Shown here: one piece after another, positions 42,767 to 50,689 of the stretch
Numbering within the stretch: the stretch's first letter is position 1
How the letters are laid out: every line of letters begins with the position of its first letter
Assembly (NCBI GenBank): GCA_019634955.1
Contig: JAHCAK010000031.1
Coordinates: 1 to 50,693, forward strand
DNA from: Burkholderiales bacterium
GTDB lineage: Bacteria > Pseudomonadota > Gammaproteobacteria > Burkholderiales > Usitatibacteraceae
Direction: 5' to 3'
Length of the DNA: 50,693 nt
Notes under the pieces: generated by a model
What the model was told of the DNA's origin: nothing
Database searches by the model: none
What the model saw: only the letters and a program-made list of their open reading frames with translations
Program-made: the position numbers and the translations under genes

Positions 42767-44176
42767 TCAGTGGCCGGCGACTGAGAATGCGCGGCCCAAC
42801 AATGTACTGCGCAGAACAGATGCCCGACCAAGATTTGCGTCGGTCGCATGCTGGGCTTCATTGACAAATGAGAGACAGCGATCGACTTCGGCAACGATAC
42901 GCCGCTGCTCGGCAGGCGGTGGGATCGGTACCGGGAAGGCTGACAGCTTCGTCATGTTGATTGAGGCGAGATTCGTCGTCTGCTTCCCTTCCCGCAGGAA
43001 GTAATCCTTACCAAATGTGTTGCCCCACCAGGAGATGAGCTTCCCTGAAACATCCGGAGAGTACGGGCGTGCGCGGAACACGTGATTCTGATGGATGCAC
43101 TCGGAAACTTGACCTTCCCAGATCCAACCTCGTCCAAGCTTGTCTCGATCGCCGCCCTCGTTAAACAGGATGTCGCCAAGTTGAAGGCGAAGTTCATTGA
43201 TCTCGGCTGCCGACGCTTGGATTTCCTTGACCTCGTCCATATCAAGGTACCCACGGTGCACGTTTGCTACACGTAGATACGGTACCGGGCGAGCCGTTGG
43301 ATCGCTTCTCTTCTTGTCTACCGTAATACCCCCCTTGAGCTCTGCTACTGCATCTAGCCTGGCCCATGCCCATCCTTCGGGCAACGGCGGGAGTTCTCGG
43401 GTGTCAGGTTGCGACGGTTCTTGGTACTCGCCCTTGCCTGTCCACGTACGCCGCCGCTCTTCGAGCGCGCGGGCAAGGAGATTCATGCCGGACTCGAAAC
43501 CGGGACTCTGGCCACCCGTCAGCTCTGCCTGGTTTGGGACGAGGCAACCTTGGACGGCTGCTCTTAAGACGGCGGTCTTGTAGCACTCGAGGTTGGCCCT
43601 GACGCGCTTGAGACTTGCGACAGCGTCATCGAGACGGGAGAGCTGCCTTTCGACTTCGGCGACAATGCTCGCTTGAACGGCGAGCGGCGGCAGTGGTAGT
43701 TCTAGCGACTCCAAGTCCCCGCGCCGGAGGTTGTTGATGTTTACCCCGACCGCTTTCTTTGTGATTTGTCGCCAAAAAGCAGGCGCTTGGAAAAAAAGCG
43801 CCAAGTATCGAGGGTGAATCGAAGTGCGCGGACGAACTGTCGCGCAGAAGGCACCAAAGGAGCCGCGCCAATTGGCATGAAGCTGCCCCGACTTCCCGAC
43901 TAGGTGCTTGCTTCCACTTGACGTGGCGACAACGATGTCACCCGGGCGGAGAAGCTGATCAGGAGCAACGTTTCGCTCAGCAATGAATACCAAGTCGGAG
44001 TCGAGAACCAAGCTCGCGTTCTGGATGTTCGTTGCGCGAAGCATCGGCACGTATCCCGGCGCAGGCTCTTCGCGTGCGTCAGTCTTGGGATATGAGACGC
44101 CGCGGACGAGATCTGCAACCTCGGTGAGGACCACGATGGGCGCACGCCCAACCTCGACTGCAAGCGCGGTGCTCAC
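42767..44176 (-). CDS. hsdS: Type I restriction-modification specificity subunit
   Basis: 469 residues with two target-recognition domains, each followed by the conserved coiled-coil region. The first repeat ends PLPPLAVQASIVAEVERQLSRLDD (about 182-205) and the second PIPPPAEQRRIVAEVDRCLSF (about 418-440). Two half-sites separated by a fixed gap are therefore recognised; the DNA sequence cannot be predicted. The start overlaps the hsdR stop by 4 bp. The nearest downstream gene is the PIN-GNAT protein. Confidence 0.95.
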   Translation of the reverse strand: MSTALAVEVGRAPIVVLTEVADLVRGVSYPKTDAREEPAPGYVPMLRATNIQNASLVLDSDLVFIAERNVAPDQLLRPGDIVVATSSGSKHLVGKSGQLHANWRGSFGAFCATVRPRTSIHPRYLALFFQAPAFWRQITKKAVGVNINNLRRGDLESLELPLPPLAVQASIVAEVERQLSRLDDAVASLKRVRANLECYKTAVLRAAVQGCLVPNQAELTGGQSPGFESGMNLLARALEERRRTWTGKGEYQEPSQPDTRELPPLPEGWAWARLDAVAELKGGITVDKKRSDPTARPVPYLRVANVHRGYLDMDEVKEIQASAAEINELRLQLGDILFNEGGDRDKLGRGWIWEGQVSECIHQNHVFRARPYSPDVSGKLISWWGNTFGKDYFLREGKQTTNLASINMTKLSAFPVPIPPPAEQRRIVAEVDRCLSFVNEAQHATDANLGRASVLRSTLLGRAFSVAGH

Positions 44177-46953
44177 GCCACCAACTCGCGATTCAATTCA
44201 TCAACTATCGCCGGCAACTCCACCCCGAAGAGTTGATGCACCCGACCTAGGCCCCCACGTTGGTCGAACGGCGCGTAGCTAAAGTCCTGGGCCTCGATAC
44301 CTAGGTTGCTGGCAATGTGCTCAGCCATCTGTTCCAGCCACCAGCGTTGCTCGTCGGTGAATACCTTTCCCTTCGACTGCTGCTGCGCCATCCACGCCTT
44401 GAAGTTGGCGGCCACGCGCTCGGGGTAAGGCACAAGCTCGTTCTCCTGGTGCATCGCGTAGCGCACGAGTGAGACGAGGTCGGTCAGGATGCGGCGGCGG
44501 CTGGCGCCCTTGACCTTGCTCTGGTCCAGCGCGGCATAGGCCTGCCAGAGCTGGCTTTCGGTCCAAAGGTGCGGCGGGGCTTGTAGCGTGTCGGCCAGCG
44601 CCTTCAAGTCTTCGAACTTCAGCGGCGCCTTGGTCGGGCGGTTATAGAGGATCTGCAGCGCAGTGATCTCGTCGCGGTGCTGGTCAATGAAGGCCTCGAA
44701 ATTCTGCACGATCCCCTGTGCGCGTTCGCGTGCGGCCTCGGAGAACTCAGCCCCGATCAGGCGATCCTGGGTGACAATATCGATCACCAGTTCCTTCTGC
44801 TGCTTGAGCCGGAGGATCAGGTCGCGCAGCGAGGGGTTCGCGAGCGGCTTGACCGCCTGCTTCAACGCAGCCTCGGCTTCATGCGGCGTCCGATCCTCTT
44901 TCGGGTCCAGCGCGTTCACGATTCCGCTCGAAAGCTCCTTCAGGCCCAGCCCACCCGCTTCCGTCAGCACCTTGGCGCGCTCGCCCTCGGTGAGCTGCGC
45001 ATCCAACCGTGCCAGCCGCACCGCCACGCTGGAAAGCACCTCCGGCTCCACATTGCCCAGGCTCACGGCCTTCAGCAGATCATCCAGCGACACGCTCTTC
45101 TTCTGGTCCATCGGGCGGCTGTCTGTCTTGTCCCGCTCGCACACGCCCACGCAGTCCACGATGACGAAGCGGTCCTTGTGCACGTTGTCGCCCGGGTTCA
45201 CGCCGCGCAGGTCGTCGTCCTTTATCACGCGCACGCCGCGGCCCTTCATCTGCTCGAAGAAGCTGCGGCTCTTCACGCTCCGCATGAAGACGACGATCTC
45301 CACCGGCTTGATGTCGGTGCCGGTGGCGATCATGTCCACGGTGACGGCCACGCGCGGGTAGTAGCTGGTGCGGAAGGCCTTGATCAGGTCCTCCGGCTTG
45401 GTGCCGGTGGTGCGGTAGGTGATCTTCTGCGCGAACTCGTTGCCGCGGCCGAACTCCTGCCGCAGGATCTCCACGATGCTCTCGGCGTGGTTGTCGTCCT
45501 TGGCGAAGACGAGGGTCTTGGGCAGCTCCTGCCGCTGGGGAAAGAGGTCGGATTGCCAGTTGTCCCGCAGCGTGCGGGCGATGGTGCGGATCTGGTCGGG
45601 CGTCTGCACACTGCGGTCCAGCTCCTCCGGCGCGTACTCGAAGTCGTCGTCCAGTTGCCAGTCCCGCCGGGCGCGGGTGGGCTTGTCCAGCACCTGCAGC
45701 CAGTAGCCGGCCTCCACCTTGCTGCCTGCCTCGGTCACCTCCGTCTTGATGCGGTAGACGTCGTAGTTGACGTTCACGCCATCCGCCACAGCCTGCGGGT
45801 GGCCGTACTCCATCACCAGGTTCTGGTTGAAGAAGCCGAAGGTCTGCTTGTTGGGCGTGGCGGTGAGGCCGAACAGGTGCGCGTCGAAGTACTCCAGCAC
45901 CTGCCGCCACAGGTTGTAGATGGAGCGGTGCGCCTCGTCGGTGACGATGATGTCGAAGGTCTCGATCGGGAAGGCGGGGTTGTAGTCGATCGGCTCCGGG
46001 TCCTTGAAGAGGCCCTCCACGCGCTCCGTGGATTCCTCGTCCGCCTCCTCCGGCAACTCCCGCCCCTTCAGCATCGAGAACATGCGCTGGATGGTGCAGA
46101 TGCAGACCCGCGCGGTCGTATCCAGCGTGTTGCTCGTAACGTGTTGGACAATGTACTCCTGCGTGAACGTGTAGTTGTTCACGGGCGAGACGTACATGTC
46201 GAACTCTTTGGCTGTCTGCCGGCCGAGGTTGCCGCGGTCCACCAGGAAGAGCACCCGCCGCGCCCCGGCGTACTTGATCAGCCGGTAGATGAAGCTGATG
46301 GCGGTGAAGCTCTTGCCGCTGCCGGTGGCCATCTGGATGAGGGCGCGGGGGCGGTTGGCGGCGAGGGACTTCTCCAGGTTGCGGATGGCCGTGATCTGGG
46401 CGGGCCAGAGCTTGTGCTCGCCCCATTCGGTGACGAGCGGGGGCATGGTTCGGACGCGGATGAGGAAGGTAGGCACCGTAAAGCCGGTCTGGATTCCCGC
46501 CTCCGCGGGAATGACGGTGCCAGCGGGGAGGGGTGCAAGCCATTCGGCGAGCGTCTCGGGCCGGTGGAAGGCGAAGACGCTGCGCGCCTTGGCATCCAGG
46601 TCGAGGCCGTTGGTGAAGTGGGTCTCGATGCCGGTGGATTCGTAAACGAAGGGGAGCGGGCGGCACCAAGCAGGGAGGTTCGCGGGCAGGCCCTTGGCGT
46701 ATCTGCCGGACTGGACCTCGACGCCGGTCAGCGTGGCGCCCACCTTCTTGGCCTCGATGACGCCTGCGGCCTTGCCGTCCACGTAGAGGAGGTAGTCCGC
46801 CGTCCCGTGCCCGGCGGTCAGCTCAAACTCGCGGATGGCCACGCCGCGGGCAGCGTGGAGGTTCACCGCCTTGGCGTCGCAAACGTGCCAGCCAGCCGCT
46901 TCGAGCAGCCGGTCGATCTCCTGCCTCGCCTGGGCTTCGGGTGTTCCGGGCAA
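44173..46953 (-). CDS. hsdR: Type I restriction endonuclease subunit
   Basis: 926 residues. The N-terminal nuclease has D53 and E67-x-K69 (TADYLL...VIEAKK). The SF2 translocase has Walker A MATGSGKS (208-215), DEAH (339-342) and a QMKGRGVR motif VI. A TTG start at 46953 has GGAG 6 bp upstream. Residues about 147-155 read VIPAEAGIQ, which is the translation of a short dispersed repeat inserted in frame between nuclease and motor domains. The gene opens the nine-gene operon. A TAGAAT -10-like hexamer lies at 47036-47031 on the minus strand. Confidence 0.95.
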   Translation of the reverse strand: MPGTPEAQARQEIDRLLEAAGWHVCDAKAVNLHAARGVAIREFELTAGHGTADYLLYVDGKAAGVIEAKKVGATLTGVEVQSGRYAKGLPANLPAWCRPLPFVYESTGIETHFTNGLDLDAKARSVFAFHRPETLAEWLAPLPAGTVIPAEAGIQTGFTVPTFLIRVRTMPPLVTEWGEHKLWPAQITAIRNLEKSLAANRPRALIQMATGSGKSFTAISFIYRLIKYAGARRVLFLVDRGNLGRQTAKEFDMYVSPVNNYTFTQEYIVQHVTSNTLDTTARVCICTIQRMFSMLKGRELPEEADEESTERVEGLFKDPEPIDYNPAFPIETFDIIVTDEAHRSIYNLWRQVLEYFDAHLFGLTATPNKQTFGFFNQNLVMEYGHPQAVADGVNVNYDVYRIKTEVTEAGSKVEAGYWLQVLDKPTRARRDWQLDDDFEYAPEELDRSVQTPDQIRTIARTLRDNWQSDLFPQRQELPKTLVFAKDDNHAESIVEILRQEFGRGNEFAQKITYRTTGTKPEDLIKAFRTSYYPRVAVTVDMIATGTDIKPVEIVVFMRSVKSRSFFEQMKGRGVRVIKDDDLRGVNPGDNVHKDRFVIVDCVGVCERDKTDSRPMDQKKSVSLDDLLKAVSLGNVEPEVLSSVAVRLARLDAQLTEGERAKVLTEAGGLGLKELSSGIVNALDPKEDRTPHEAEAALKQAVKPLANPSLRDLILRLKQQKELVIDIVTQDRLIGAEFSEAARERAQGIVQNFEAFIDQHRDEITALQILYNRPTKAPLKFEDLKALADTLQAPPHLWTESQLWQAYAALDQSKVKGASRRRILTDLVSLVRYAMHQENELVPYPERVAANFKAWMAQQQSKGKVFTDEQRWWLEQMAEHIASNLGIEAQDFSYAPFDQRGGLGRVHQLFGVELPAIVDELNRELVA
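46493..46512. repeat. dRS3-type repeat (ATTCCC-N8-GGGAAT) inside hsdR
   Basis: ATTCCC and GGGAAT flank 8 bases (GCCTCCGC) to give the exact 20-bp form of the Neisseria dRS3-type repeat. TCTGG before and GACGG after also match the extended element seen in many proteobacteria. Read on the coding strand it yields VIPAEAGIQ without breaking the frame. Confidence 0.75.
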
Positions 46954-47168
46954 TCCTCGCTCCTGCCCTGAGTTGCAGGCCGGAATGCCCGATCCTGCGG
47001 GTGACGCGCTCGTTCTCGTGTTGTGGCTGGATTCTACAGCGGAATGTTAATGGGCCAGAACGGGGATACCGGCAGGCACTGACGGCGATCGTAGGGCGGC
47101 GCGGGCTCACCCCATGAGCTTCCCCGCCCGCATCGTGGCTTCCACCAACAACACGGGGTCAACGAACC

Positions 47169-47206
47169 GACCCTCACCCCGACCCTCTCCCAAGGGAGAG
47201 GGAGAA
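47169..47206. repeat. REP-like hairpin repeat, copy 1
   Basis: GACCCTCACCCC is followed by CCCTCTCCC-AA-GGGAGAGGG (47183-47202), a perfect 9-bp stem. A second copy lies at 50393-50434. It sits in the leader of the small lipoprotein gene, just before its ribosome-binding site. Confidence 0.7.
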
Positions 47207-47226
47207 CATCACAAAGGAAGCCCCAC

Positions 47227-47634
47227 ATGCGCGCACTCCTCACCGCCCTCGCCGCCGCCGCCGTCCTGCCCGGCTGCGCCTCCATCGTCTCCGGCCAGAA
47301 CCAGCCCGTCACCGTGGAGGCCCCGAACTGCGAGGGCGCCACCTGCAAGCTCATGAACGACAAGGGCACGTGGATCGTGAAGGCACCCGGTTCCGTCACG
47401 GTCTCGCGCGCCTACGGGGACCTCACCGTCACCTGCAGCAAGGAGGGCTTCGGGGCCGCCACCAGCACGGTCTCGAGCAGCACCAAGGCGATGGCGGCGG
47501 GCAACATCATCTTCGGCGGGATCATCGGCGTGGGCGTGGATGCGGCCACGGGCGCGGCGTACGACTACCCCGGGGTGATCTCGAGCGGGCTGGATTGCCG
47601 GGGTGGGGCGAAGGCGGTGAGTGCGGAGCGGTAG
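47227..47634 (+). CDS. Small lipoprotein, YceK-like
   Basis: 135 residues. A short signal peptide ends in the lipobox LPGC, so the mature protein is lipidated at Cys16. The mature part (ASIVSGQNQPVTVEAPNCEGATCKLMNDKG) resembles a widespread family of small lipoproteins that start SIVSG and carry a beta-rich domain and a late hydrophobic Gly-rich helix (IIFGGIIGVGVDAATG). AAGGAAG precedes the ATG. No function is established for the family. Confidence 0.85.
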   Translation: MRALLTALAAAAVLPGCASIVSGQNQPVTVEAPNCEGATCKLMNDKGTWIVKAPGSVTVSRAYGDLTVTCSKEGFGAATSTVSSSTKAMAAGNIIFGGIIGVGVDAATGAAYDYPGVISSGLDCRGGAKAVSAER

Positions 47635-47639
47635 GGCGG

Positions 47640-47912
47640 TCAGGCGACGTCCAGCAGGGCCTTCGGGTTCCGGCTCGCGACGAGGATCAGCGTGCGCGCC
47701 GCACCGGATGGCGCGCGGCGGCCCTGTTCCCATTCCTGGAGGGTGCGCACGGAAACCCCGAGAAGCCTGGCGAACTGGCCCTGGGACAGCCCCATGCGCT
47801 CCCGGGTCGCGGCGATGGGGGGCAGGTGCCGGATGCGGCCCGACTCGCCCCGCTTCAGCTCGCGAATGCCGGTGAGGATCTCTTCGCCGATGTCACGATT
47901 CGGCTTGGGCAT
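47640..47912 (-). CDS. HigA/NadS-like helix-turn-helix antitoxin, without visible toxin
   Basis: 90 residues. The XRE-type helix-turn-helix is MGLSQGQFARLLGVSVRTLQEWEQGRRAPSGA (about 40-71, described here as MGLSQGQFARLLGVS followed by VRTLQEWEQGRRAPS). The N-terminus (MPKPNRDIGEEILTGIRELKRGE) is typical of NadS antitoxins whose RelE/HigB-type toxin gene normally precedes them. No toxin-like frame is found in the 321 bp upstream, so it looks solitary. The stop is 6 bp from the convergent lipoprotein stop. Confidence 0.82.
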   Translation of the reverse strand: MPKPNRDIGEEILTGIRELKRGESGRIRHLPPIAATRERMGLSQGQFARLLGVSVRTLQEWEQGRRAPSGAARTLILVASRNPKALLDVA

Positions 47913-47940
47913 CGATTTCGCTTCTTGCGACCGAGCCCGA

Positions 47941-47968
47941 ATAATACGTCTTTGACGTATGGAGTCAA
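47941..47968 (-). promoter_or_regulatory. Promoter with central operator for the HigA-like gene
   Basis: On the minus strand TTGACT (47968-47963), a 16-bp spacer and TATTAT (47946-47941) form a near-consensus sigma-70 promoter. The spacer and part of the -10 are covered by a perfect inverted repeat ATACGTC-TTT-GACGTAT (47944-47960). The gene starts 29 bp downstream. Autorepression is the natural reading. The rest of 47970-48233 holds no feature I can name. Confidence 0.65.
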
Positions 47969-48233
47969 CCGAATACGCGAGTCCTAACTCCGCGCGTGGT
48001 TCCAATTCGCCGACCCTGTATCGTGAGGAGCGGATCAAGCTGAAAATGCCATGGCATAACAGCCCGGTCAGCGCCCTCGACTCCGATGCCGCCACCTGCT
48101 GGCACATGAATGAAATGTGCACCCTCGGCGTGAGCGCACCGAAATCGGACACGGGCGCCCACGCTTTGAAAGGATTCTTCTCACATGATGTTGCCCGCCA
48201 AGTTTCTCAGCGACCTTCCAAGTTACCGACACG

Positions 48234-49373
48234 TCATTCGCGAAATACACCTGCGGAGGAGTTTCGGCTCTGAGGGCTAAGATCGAATACGCACTCGAAA
48301 TAGGGTTTGACTTGATCCCATGAGGCGTTCGAGTCCCAATACTCGTATAGTTGCCGCGCTACCTCGACTACGTCCGGATCACTCCCGAACGCCGACTCCG
48401 ACATTGCCTCTCGACTATCGCCATGATCATGTTTGTTGGAGTCCTGGGATCCATAGTTGTGAAACTCCACTACCCGACCTGGACGGCGAGTTGGTGGATT
48501 TGTCAAACATGTTGAGTTGAGTTCAGCCGGCTCTCTCGTTGTGTGGGCAGCAGCAAACGAGTCCTGTACCGTATGAACAACTGAACCAAACGCGATATCG
48601 GACAGCTTAGGTAGCAGCCACTGCCCCCGCCCTAACACATAGATATCTGCGACCGTCCATTGCGAGCAGCTGAAGTGCTCCTTGATTGTGGGAATGTCCA
48701 CAGCTTCAAGCCGTGTGTCTGATCCGATCTCCTTCGTGAAGACTCTCCACGCAAACTCGATCCACTGCAGTATCTTCCGTCGAGTCACTTCTGGCGGCGT
48801 ACCCTCATCCCTCGCCATCGAATGCAAGAACTGAAGATCGCCAAAGTGCGAGCGTGTCATCAACGTTCCCTGAGCGAACTCCACCCCCTTCTCGCATCCG
48901 GTGATCTTCTTTGTCTTGGCCACCTCGGCGGCTTCCTTGAACAGGCAATACCAGCACTCCGGCTGTGTGGAGAAGCGTACGGTCTGAGTGGCATTGCAGG
49001 CTGGTACCCCAGTCGCGAACTTTTTGCATCGTGCGCCTTGTCCCTCATTCAACCGGAAGGGCGGAAGATCGTTCCAACGCACACCGTAAATTACGAAGTG
49101 GGAGGCAAAGCCGGCGTCCCCGCCTTTGCAATCACTATTGGTACCAAGATCAGCGTCCGCTACTGGACAGCCGAAGCCAAGTTGTGTGATCTCTTCATGA
49201 ACCGGCTTCTTCAACAGTATTCCCAACCGGCCGGCTACTCTTGCAAGACTTGATTCGGTCTCATTTGTGAGGCGGGCCTCAAATGCCGACCCGAGTGGAG
49301 CGATCTGAAACGCCGAAGCTGCGAACGAACATAGAAGCGACGCGATGGCTGTGGCGATTCGACCTTTGATCAT
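48234..49373 (-). CDS. Secreted protein with metal-binding-type histidines (PLC-like fold possible)
   Basis: 379 residues. A signal peptide of about 22 residues (MIKGRIATAIASLLCSFAASAF) starts the protein. Histidines occur in HEEITQLGF, ASHFVIYGVRW, SHFGDLQFLH and GSVVHTVQDSFAAAHTTRE, then EFHNYGSQDSNKHDHGD. The spacing of H-x3-D-x4-H in VVHTVQDSFAAAH is reminiscent of the zinc-dependent phospholipase C/S1-P1 nuclease fold. Several Cys pairs suggest disulfides. AGAAGG precedes the ATG. GC is low compared with the left half. The family assignment is tentative. Confidence 0.75.
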   Translation of the reverse strand: MIKGRIATAIASLLCSFAASAFQIAPLGSAFEARLTNETESSLARVAGRLGILLKKPVHEEITQLGFGCPVADADLGTNSDCKGGDAGFASHFVIYGVRWNDLPPFRLNEGQGARCKKFATGVPACNATQTVRFSTQPECWYCLFKEAAEVAKTKKITGCEKGVEFAQGTLMTRSHFGDLQFLHSMARDEGTPPEVTRRKILQWIEFAWRVFTKEIGSDTRLEAVDIPTIKEHFSCSQWTVADIYVLGRGQWLLPKLSDIAFGSVVHTVQDSFAAAHTTREPAELNSTCLTNPPTRRPGRVVEFHNYGSQDSNKHDHGDSREAMSESAFGSDPDVVEVARQLYEYWDSNASWDQVKPYFECVFDLSPQSRNSSAGVFRE

Positions 49374-49639
49374 TGGCCTTCTCCCTTGCGCGAGTTGTCA
49401 GCCTAGTCGTTGCGTGACGTGCTGCACGACTGAGGGCAGTATGGGCCTGGATTTGAACTAACTAATAGTATGTAAGTCAGGGCGCGATCGCAATGCCCCC
49501 CAATTGGGCAAGAAGCCAGAAGTCCTTCGATCACCGCAGCCTCACGGTATGAACCTAGCTCTCCGTGCGCGGGCCGGAGTCGTGGTACGGTTCGGAACGA
49601 GGCTGATCCCTCGGTTCGGCTGGGCTTACCGCGTCTTGA

Positions 49640-49925
49640 CTTCGGGGATCAAATGCATGATGTCGTCGAAGTCGCGAGAGAATTGCGCGCCTCACTTGTA
49701 CTTGAGAGCCTCGTACGTGCGAACGAGCCTGAAGTTTGGGTACATCGGGGCCGAAGCACCACGAACATGCGCATGATCGAGGCGTTGGCCTCCACCTAAA
49801 CGGGGGAGTGGTCGGCACTTGAAAACATCGCCACGCCCTGTTCCATGAAGACCAGGGGCAATGCCCGCCAACCTCCATTGCCGTGGCGTGAAGTGTCAAT
49901 TCGGAAATGCGAGTTCCCCCACGCC
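49640..49925 (-). pseudogene. Relic of an ORF6N-domain (KilA-N-like) protein
   Basis: The minus strand encodes NSHFRIDTSRHGNGGWRALP, then LVFMEQGVAMFSS, which matches the ORF6N pattern ending in LPYAFTEQGVAMLSS. A TAG follows 6 codons on, and the same frame continues with VEANASIMRMFVVL, equal to the family's VNIAIMRxFVxLR. Further on, another frame has a degenerate counterpart of the C-terminal YDAQFxxVFDAIRxLM segment. In-frame stops, a frame change and a missing N-terminus show decay. ORF6N proteins are typical of phages and mobile elements. The rest of 49374-49945 holds no other gene. Confidence 0.65.
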
Positions 49926-49945
49926 TCGGCCGCTATCATCCCCCC

Positions 49946-50391
49946 ATGCCCTTTCGAACCCGCCCCGTCGCCTCCCCCGCGCCACGCTCGAAGCAGCCGC
50001 CCCGCAAGCCCACCCCGCGCGACACCGCCTTCCGCAAGGCCCGCACCTGCTACGACCACCTCGCGGGCGAGGCGGGCGTGGCCGTCTACGAGGGGCTGGT
50101 GAAGCGCAAGGCGATCGTCACATCGGGCGATTCAGTCACGCTCACGCCCGCGGGCCGGCGGCTCTTCGCGGCGCTCGGCATCGACACCGATTCGCTCGCC
50201 CGCCAGCGCCGCGCCTTCTGCAAGACATGCCTGGATTGGAGCGAGCGGCGGCCGCACCTCGCGCGCGCGCTTGGCAGCGCGTTGCTCGCGGCATTCGAGG
50301 GGCGCGGGCGGGTGAGGCGCAGCCGAGGTTCGCGGGTGGTGCGGGTTAAGGGGAGGGGGAGAAAGAGCTGGAGGGATGGTTGGGGAGATAG
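49946..50391 (+). pseudogene. ArsR-family regulator remnant lacking its DNA-binding domain
   Basis: The frame from ATG 49946 gives ARTCYDHLAGEAGVAVYEGLV and CLDWSERRPHLARALGSALL, the C-terminal half of a group of ArsR-type regulators of about 220-240 residues. The ~100-residue winged helix that should precede it is absent, replaced by the ORF6N relic. Near 50350, in a G-rich run, one base seems missing. In the shifted frame the expected ending GEKELEGWLGR and TAG (50389-50391) appear, whereas the unshifted frame stays open to the window end. Two lesions suggest a pseudogene; the second could be an assembly error. Confidence 0.6.
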
Positions 50392-50392
50392 T

Positions 50393-50434
50393 GACCCTCA
50401 CCCCCGGCCCCTCTCCCAAGGGAGAGGGGAGAAT
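50393..50434. repeat. REP-like hairpin repeat, copy 2
   Basis: TGACCCTCACCCC is followed by CCCCTCTCCC-AA-GGGAGAGGGG (50408-50429), a perfect 10-bp stem. It corresponds to the copy at 47169-47206. It lies exactly between the ArsR remnant's restored stop and the truncated TY-Chap-like gene, where it appears to have cut the latter. Confidence 0.7.
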
Positions 50435-50689
50435 GCGGTAGTCCGCCTCGCCCAGGTGCTCGCCCTCGGGCAGGCAGTAGTCCGACACCGTCTCCGCGCG
50501 CATGCCGTAGCCGCCCTGGTCCATGAACTGCACGTAACAGTGGGTGCCCTTCACCTGCAGGAGGAGGTGCTCGTCCTCCTCGAGCGCGGCAAGCGCCATC
50601 ACGAGACGCCCGGTGAACTGCGACCAGGCCTCCTCGGCGGCGGGCTGGCGCGGTGCGGGATCACGATCACAGTGTGGGGGGCGGGGGGC
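50435..50689 (-). pseudogene. TY-Chap-like protein fragment truncated by a repeat
   Basis: The minus strand encodes EEAWSQFTGRLVMALAALEE, then LLLQVKGTHCYVQFMDQGG and MRAETVSDYCLPEGEHLGEADYR. This resembles the YbjN/T3SS-chaperone-like TY-Chap N-terminal domain. The matching sequence ends where the hairpin repeat begins; beyond it the frame runs as nonsense over the ArsR remnant. No ATG/GTG/TTG start precedes EEAW before an in-frame TGA (50692-50690), while GTG 50602 or ATG 50599 would cut into the domain. Both ends look damaged. Confidence 0.5.

Noticed and set aside
49796-50059. Intact 87-codon minus-strand gene
   Set aside because: Only its last third matches the ORF6N family, and the match continues past the stop codon; it is a relic, not a gene.
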